Assembly (NCBI RefSeq): GCF_000003815.2
Contig: NC_049997.1
Location: 1-64,000 of the forward strand
Length of the DNA: 64,000 nucleotides
From: Branchiostoma floridae
Lineage: Eukaryota; Chordata; Leptocardii; Amphioxiformes; Branchiostomatidae
Direction of reading: 5' to 3'
The notes under the pieces are model-generated. The model was not told the origin of the DNA, searched no databases, and worked only from the letters and a program-made list of their open reading frames with translations. Position numbers and translations under genes: made by a program. Positions 62,301 to 64,000 of the stretch are shown here, piece by piece. Numbering within the stretch: position 1 is the stretch's first letter; each line of letters begins with the position of its first letter.

Positions 62301-64000
62301 CTGTTCCTGTCTGGTAAAGCAATTCTTTTTCTTCTGCACTGGTAGTTCTTTGTTTAACTTCTTGACAGCTACAGTTACATTACTGACTTCCATCTTCTGT
62401 AGTGACAGCTAGTGTGGTTATACCCCTGTCACATTATCCATGATCTTCGGTCGTATCGATGGAATGTCGGCTATATTTAAGATAAGGGGGTTGCGCATTT
62501 TTTCCACCTGAAAACCGTCCCTGTCACATAAGCCAGACTTTGTACCTTGCACAATTGTTGTGCAATAAAGTTATAAGCGAATCTCGGCCGATTGATTTTC
62601 ACAAAATGTGACAGGAGCCAGCGGTCACTACAGAGGATGGTATTTAAAGGCCCAAAGTTAAGTACATACTGGAATATTATCTTCATAGTTTAATGTTAGG
62701 AATGTCTATTTCAATTGAGCTTCTTTTTCACTGTAAACCAAAGCTCCTGGGAGACTACAATGGCCTGCTTGCTCCAAAACAGTCTCCTTGCCAGTAACAA
62801 AAGGGACTGGAAGAAACTTACAGTTGCCTGCATAGTAGGAAATTGATGATGATGAAGTAGTCAAACTTGAAACTCATGTTAGATGTATACATTTTTCCTG
62901 ATAGCAAGGCCTGGTGAGATGTAACCCCGTCCCCTGCCCTCCGGCTCCATGTGCTAACCCTGTCAAGCCTCTGGGAAGGTGCTGCCCCATCTGTCCTGGT
63001 AAGACTTTGAAATATACTTAAAAGTTTATGAACTAAAGGTGATTCTGAACGATGCATCAATTTCTTGTTTAAGTGTCCTTCATTGTAACATACATAGACA
63101 TGGATTACTCTTTAATCATTTCCTACATTTGTATGTCCTGCAAAGTGTTCTGTCTTGTATATGTGTATCTGTGTGTTGTACATTTAGATCCAATTGTGAC
63201 TGTTGCTTGTTATGTGTGTTTAAGGCTCCTACAGTGTGGTCTTTCCTTTGTGTCCATGTCATGGCAGGGACAGGTACATGTCTATCAATTCTCAGTGCTA
63301 TTACGTCCTGTTGGAAGAAAATCCTCTCCCTCTCTCAATGCCTCAGTGTATTTTCTGTTGTCTAACATGTACTTTATTCACAATTCCATTGTTTCTAATA
63401 TATAGTTGCTGTAATTATTAACTCTCTTTTTCCAACCAACTTGGCTGTACTTAAGCTGACTGCTGCGTAACACTGTGTCAGGGATGCCAGCAGCAGTATA
63501 ATCAAATACTACTATAATGATGATCACTACAACTAACGTTAACTGTATGTAATCTGTCAGTTTTACATGTAAACTGAGCTAGTTTTGGTACCTAACAATT
63601 AGGTTTAATTTGATTATCCTTCTTTTAAGAAAATGAAAAAATGTCTTTAAGAAAATGGAAAAAAGTCTTTCCTTTAGGCTATTTAATGCCATTTGCTTCA
63701 TCAAAGTAGGTTAGACATTCAGGTAATAAGATACACCATAAAGTAGTTTCTCAAGCATCTGGATATGGTTTTGGAAACGGTCAGTGTCACTGATGAAAAC
63801 TACTGGATAGTAGTTGAAACGTCTGACCATTTCCATAACCATATCCAGTTGCTTGAGTAACAACTTTTTGGCGTGTCATTTGCTTCATTGCTGATATTTT
63901 CTGACACTGACAATACTAACGTTACCATGTCACCAGCCTGCACCCACGACGGTGCAGCATACAGTGAGGGACAGACATGGAGAACACCAGACAACTGTCA
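59232..64000 (+). CDS. Kielin/chordin-like protein: tandem VWC domains (partial)
   Basis: Six plus-strand exons (59232-59302, 60246-60339, 60751-60924, 62231-62313, 62905-62998, 63937 to past 64000) encode at least three complete von Willebrand factor C domains plus the start of a fourth. Each has the CxxCxC, C...CP...C and CCPxC signature. All junctions match in phase: domain starts are phase 1, the mid-domain intron phase 0. VWC arrays occur in secreted BMP regulators (chordin, kielin/KCP, CRIM1) and in mucin/vWF-like proteins. The uniform short domains point to a KCP-like extracellular protein, but the signal peptide and other domains are outside the window. First exons must lie left of 59232. 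Confidence 0.9.
59690..60020. repeat. Degenerate tandem repeat, about 4 copies
   Basis: CAGCACCAAGGACAGGAG followed by CAACATAGTGTAAATGTCAT and TCAATAA recur at about 80-bp spacing in the intron. The nearby AAAATGTAGTCTTTTGGCGA block is duplicated at 59555 and 59630. Confidence 0.7.
60246..60339 (+). CDS. VWC exon b (second half of domain 1)
   Basis: Acceptor TTACTTTAG ends at 60245, donor GTCAGG at 60340; 94 nt, phase 0 to 1. Reads [32 protein letters not shown]. Confidence 0.88.
60751..60924 (+). CDS. VWC exon c (complete domain 2)
   Basis: Acceptor CCTGTACCCCAG ends at 60750, donor GTTGGT at 60925; 174 nt, phase 1 to 1. A whole VWC domain in one exon: [45 protein letters not shown]. Domains 1 and 3 have an intron after CxCL; this one does not. 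Confidence 0.92.
61238..62163. mobile_element. 0.9-kb TIR element with CACTG duplication
   Basis: CAGAGGCGGCGGCACC at 61243-61258 is inverted as GGTGCCGCCGCCACTG at 62143-62158 (one mismatch). CACTG flanks both ends (61238-61242, 62159-62163), a likely 5-bp target duplication. The interior has several degenerate repeats of a 'GAAATCTTGACC...AAACGCCATTTCCTGCGTTTT' block about 180 bp apart and no transposase. In the intron after VWC exon c. Confidence 0.75.
62231..62313 (+). CDS. VWC exon d (first half of domain 3)
   Basis: Acceptor TTTCTGATTCAG ends at 62230, donor GTAAAG at 62314; phase 1 to 0. Reads [20 protein letters not shown] then CLNCSCL. Confidence 0.9.
62422..62616. mobile_element. 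Diverged fold-back MITE (CCCCTGTCACAT family)
   Basis: ACCCCTGTCACATTATCC and TTCGGTCGTATCGAT are mirrored by TCGGCCGATTGATTTTCACA then AAATGTGACAGG. Same terminal pattern as 31252-31430. Confidence 0.6.
62905..62998 (+). CDS. VWC exon e (second half of domain 3)
   Basis: Acceptor TTTTTCCTGATAG ends at 62904, donor GTAAGA at 62999; 94 nt like exon b, phase 0 to 1. Reads [32 protein letters not shown]. Confidence 0.9.
63740..63870 (+). ncRNA. Hammerhead-like core inside a fold-back
   Basis: CTGATGA (63790-63796), a perfect 7-bp stem with GGAT loop (AACTACT/AGTAGTT, 63798-63815), then GAAAC (63816-63820) and GTC (63821-63823), the arrangement of a hammerhead ribozyme core around stem II. An outer helix pairs CTCAAGCATCTGGATATGG...GGTCAG with CTGACC...CCATATCCAGTTGCTTGAG. 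A proper stem I is not evident, so self-cleavage is doubtful. Hammerheads of this look occur in Penelope-like and related retroelements. Confidence 0.35.
63937..64000 (+). CDS. VWC exon f (start of domain 4), cut by window end
   Basis: Acceptor ACCATGTCACCAG ends at 63936; phase 1. Reads [20 protein letters not shown] then C, the N-terminal half of a further VWC domain. Confidence 0.85.

Overview
The window is animal nuclear DNA. Genes are split by GT-AG introns, intergenic space is packed with diverse transposons and minisatellites, and there are no operons. The protein families (single-exon leucine-rich-repeat receptor, kielin/chordin-like von Willebrand C protein, OTU/Rep/helicase/endonuclease Helentron), together with the MITE and satellite load and four N-gaps, fit an invertebrate deuterostome draft assembly. 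An amphioxus (Branchiostoma) is my best guess. That is inference; I cannot run a search.

Left part (1-10.2 kb): a plus-strand gene enters from outside the window. Its phase-compatible candidate exons encode an acidic Asp/Glu run and an AT-hook-like basic motif, perhaps joined by a 16-nt microexon, and end at a stop near 10191. The introns hold MITEs, SINE relics and a 974-bp gap.

10.2-34 kb is gene-poor. It holds a 61-bp and a 54-bp tandem array, a 2-kb minisatellite of about 35 units of 59 bp, an alternating 61/71-bp array, a 2.1-kb TIR element full of GGACG motifs, two inverted copies of a vWA-like coding fragment 11 kb apart, an internally deleted mariner, fragments of at least two LINEs and several fold-back MITEs.

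34-40 kb: four phase-matched exons (181 codons, including five 13-residue Gly-rich repeats) run into an exon that also carries a complete intronless 775-aa LRR transmembrane receptor with repeated tyrosine motifs in its tail. 43-45 kb: on the minus strand, three exons encode an intradiol ring-cleavage dioxygenase-like domain that retains all four expected iron ligands (Tyr, Tyr, His, His). Its 5' part is not found.

49-57.3 kb: a nearly complete Helentron-type rolling-circle transposon: OTU protease, charged repeats, Zn-finger region, Helitron N-domain, HUH Rep, PIF1 helicase and AP-like endonuclease. It is broken by three frameshifts, one of them an exact 34-bp duplication. A 136-bp minisatellite follows its last ORF. 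59.2-64 kb: a plus-strand gene of consecutive VWC domains (six exons seen, continuing past the end) whose introns hold a 0.9-kb TIR element, a fold-back MITE and a hammerhead-like hairpin.
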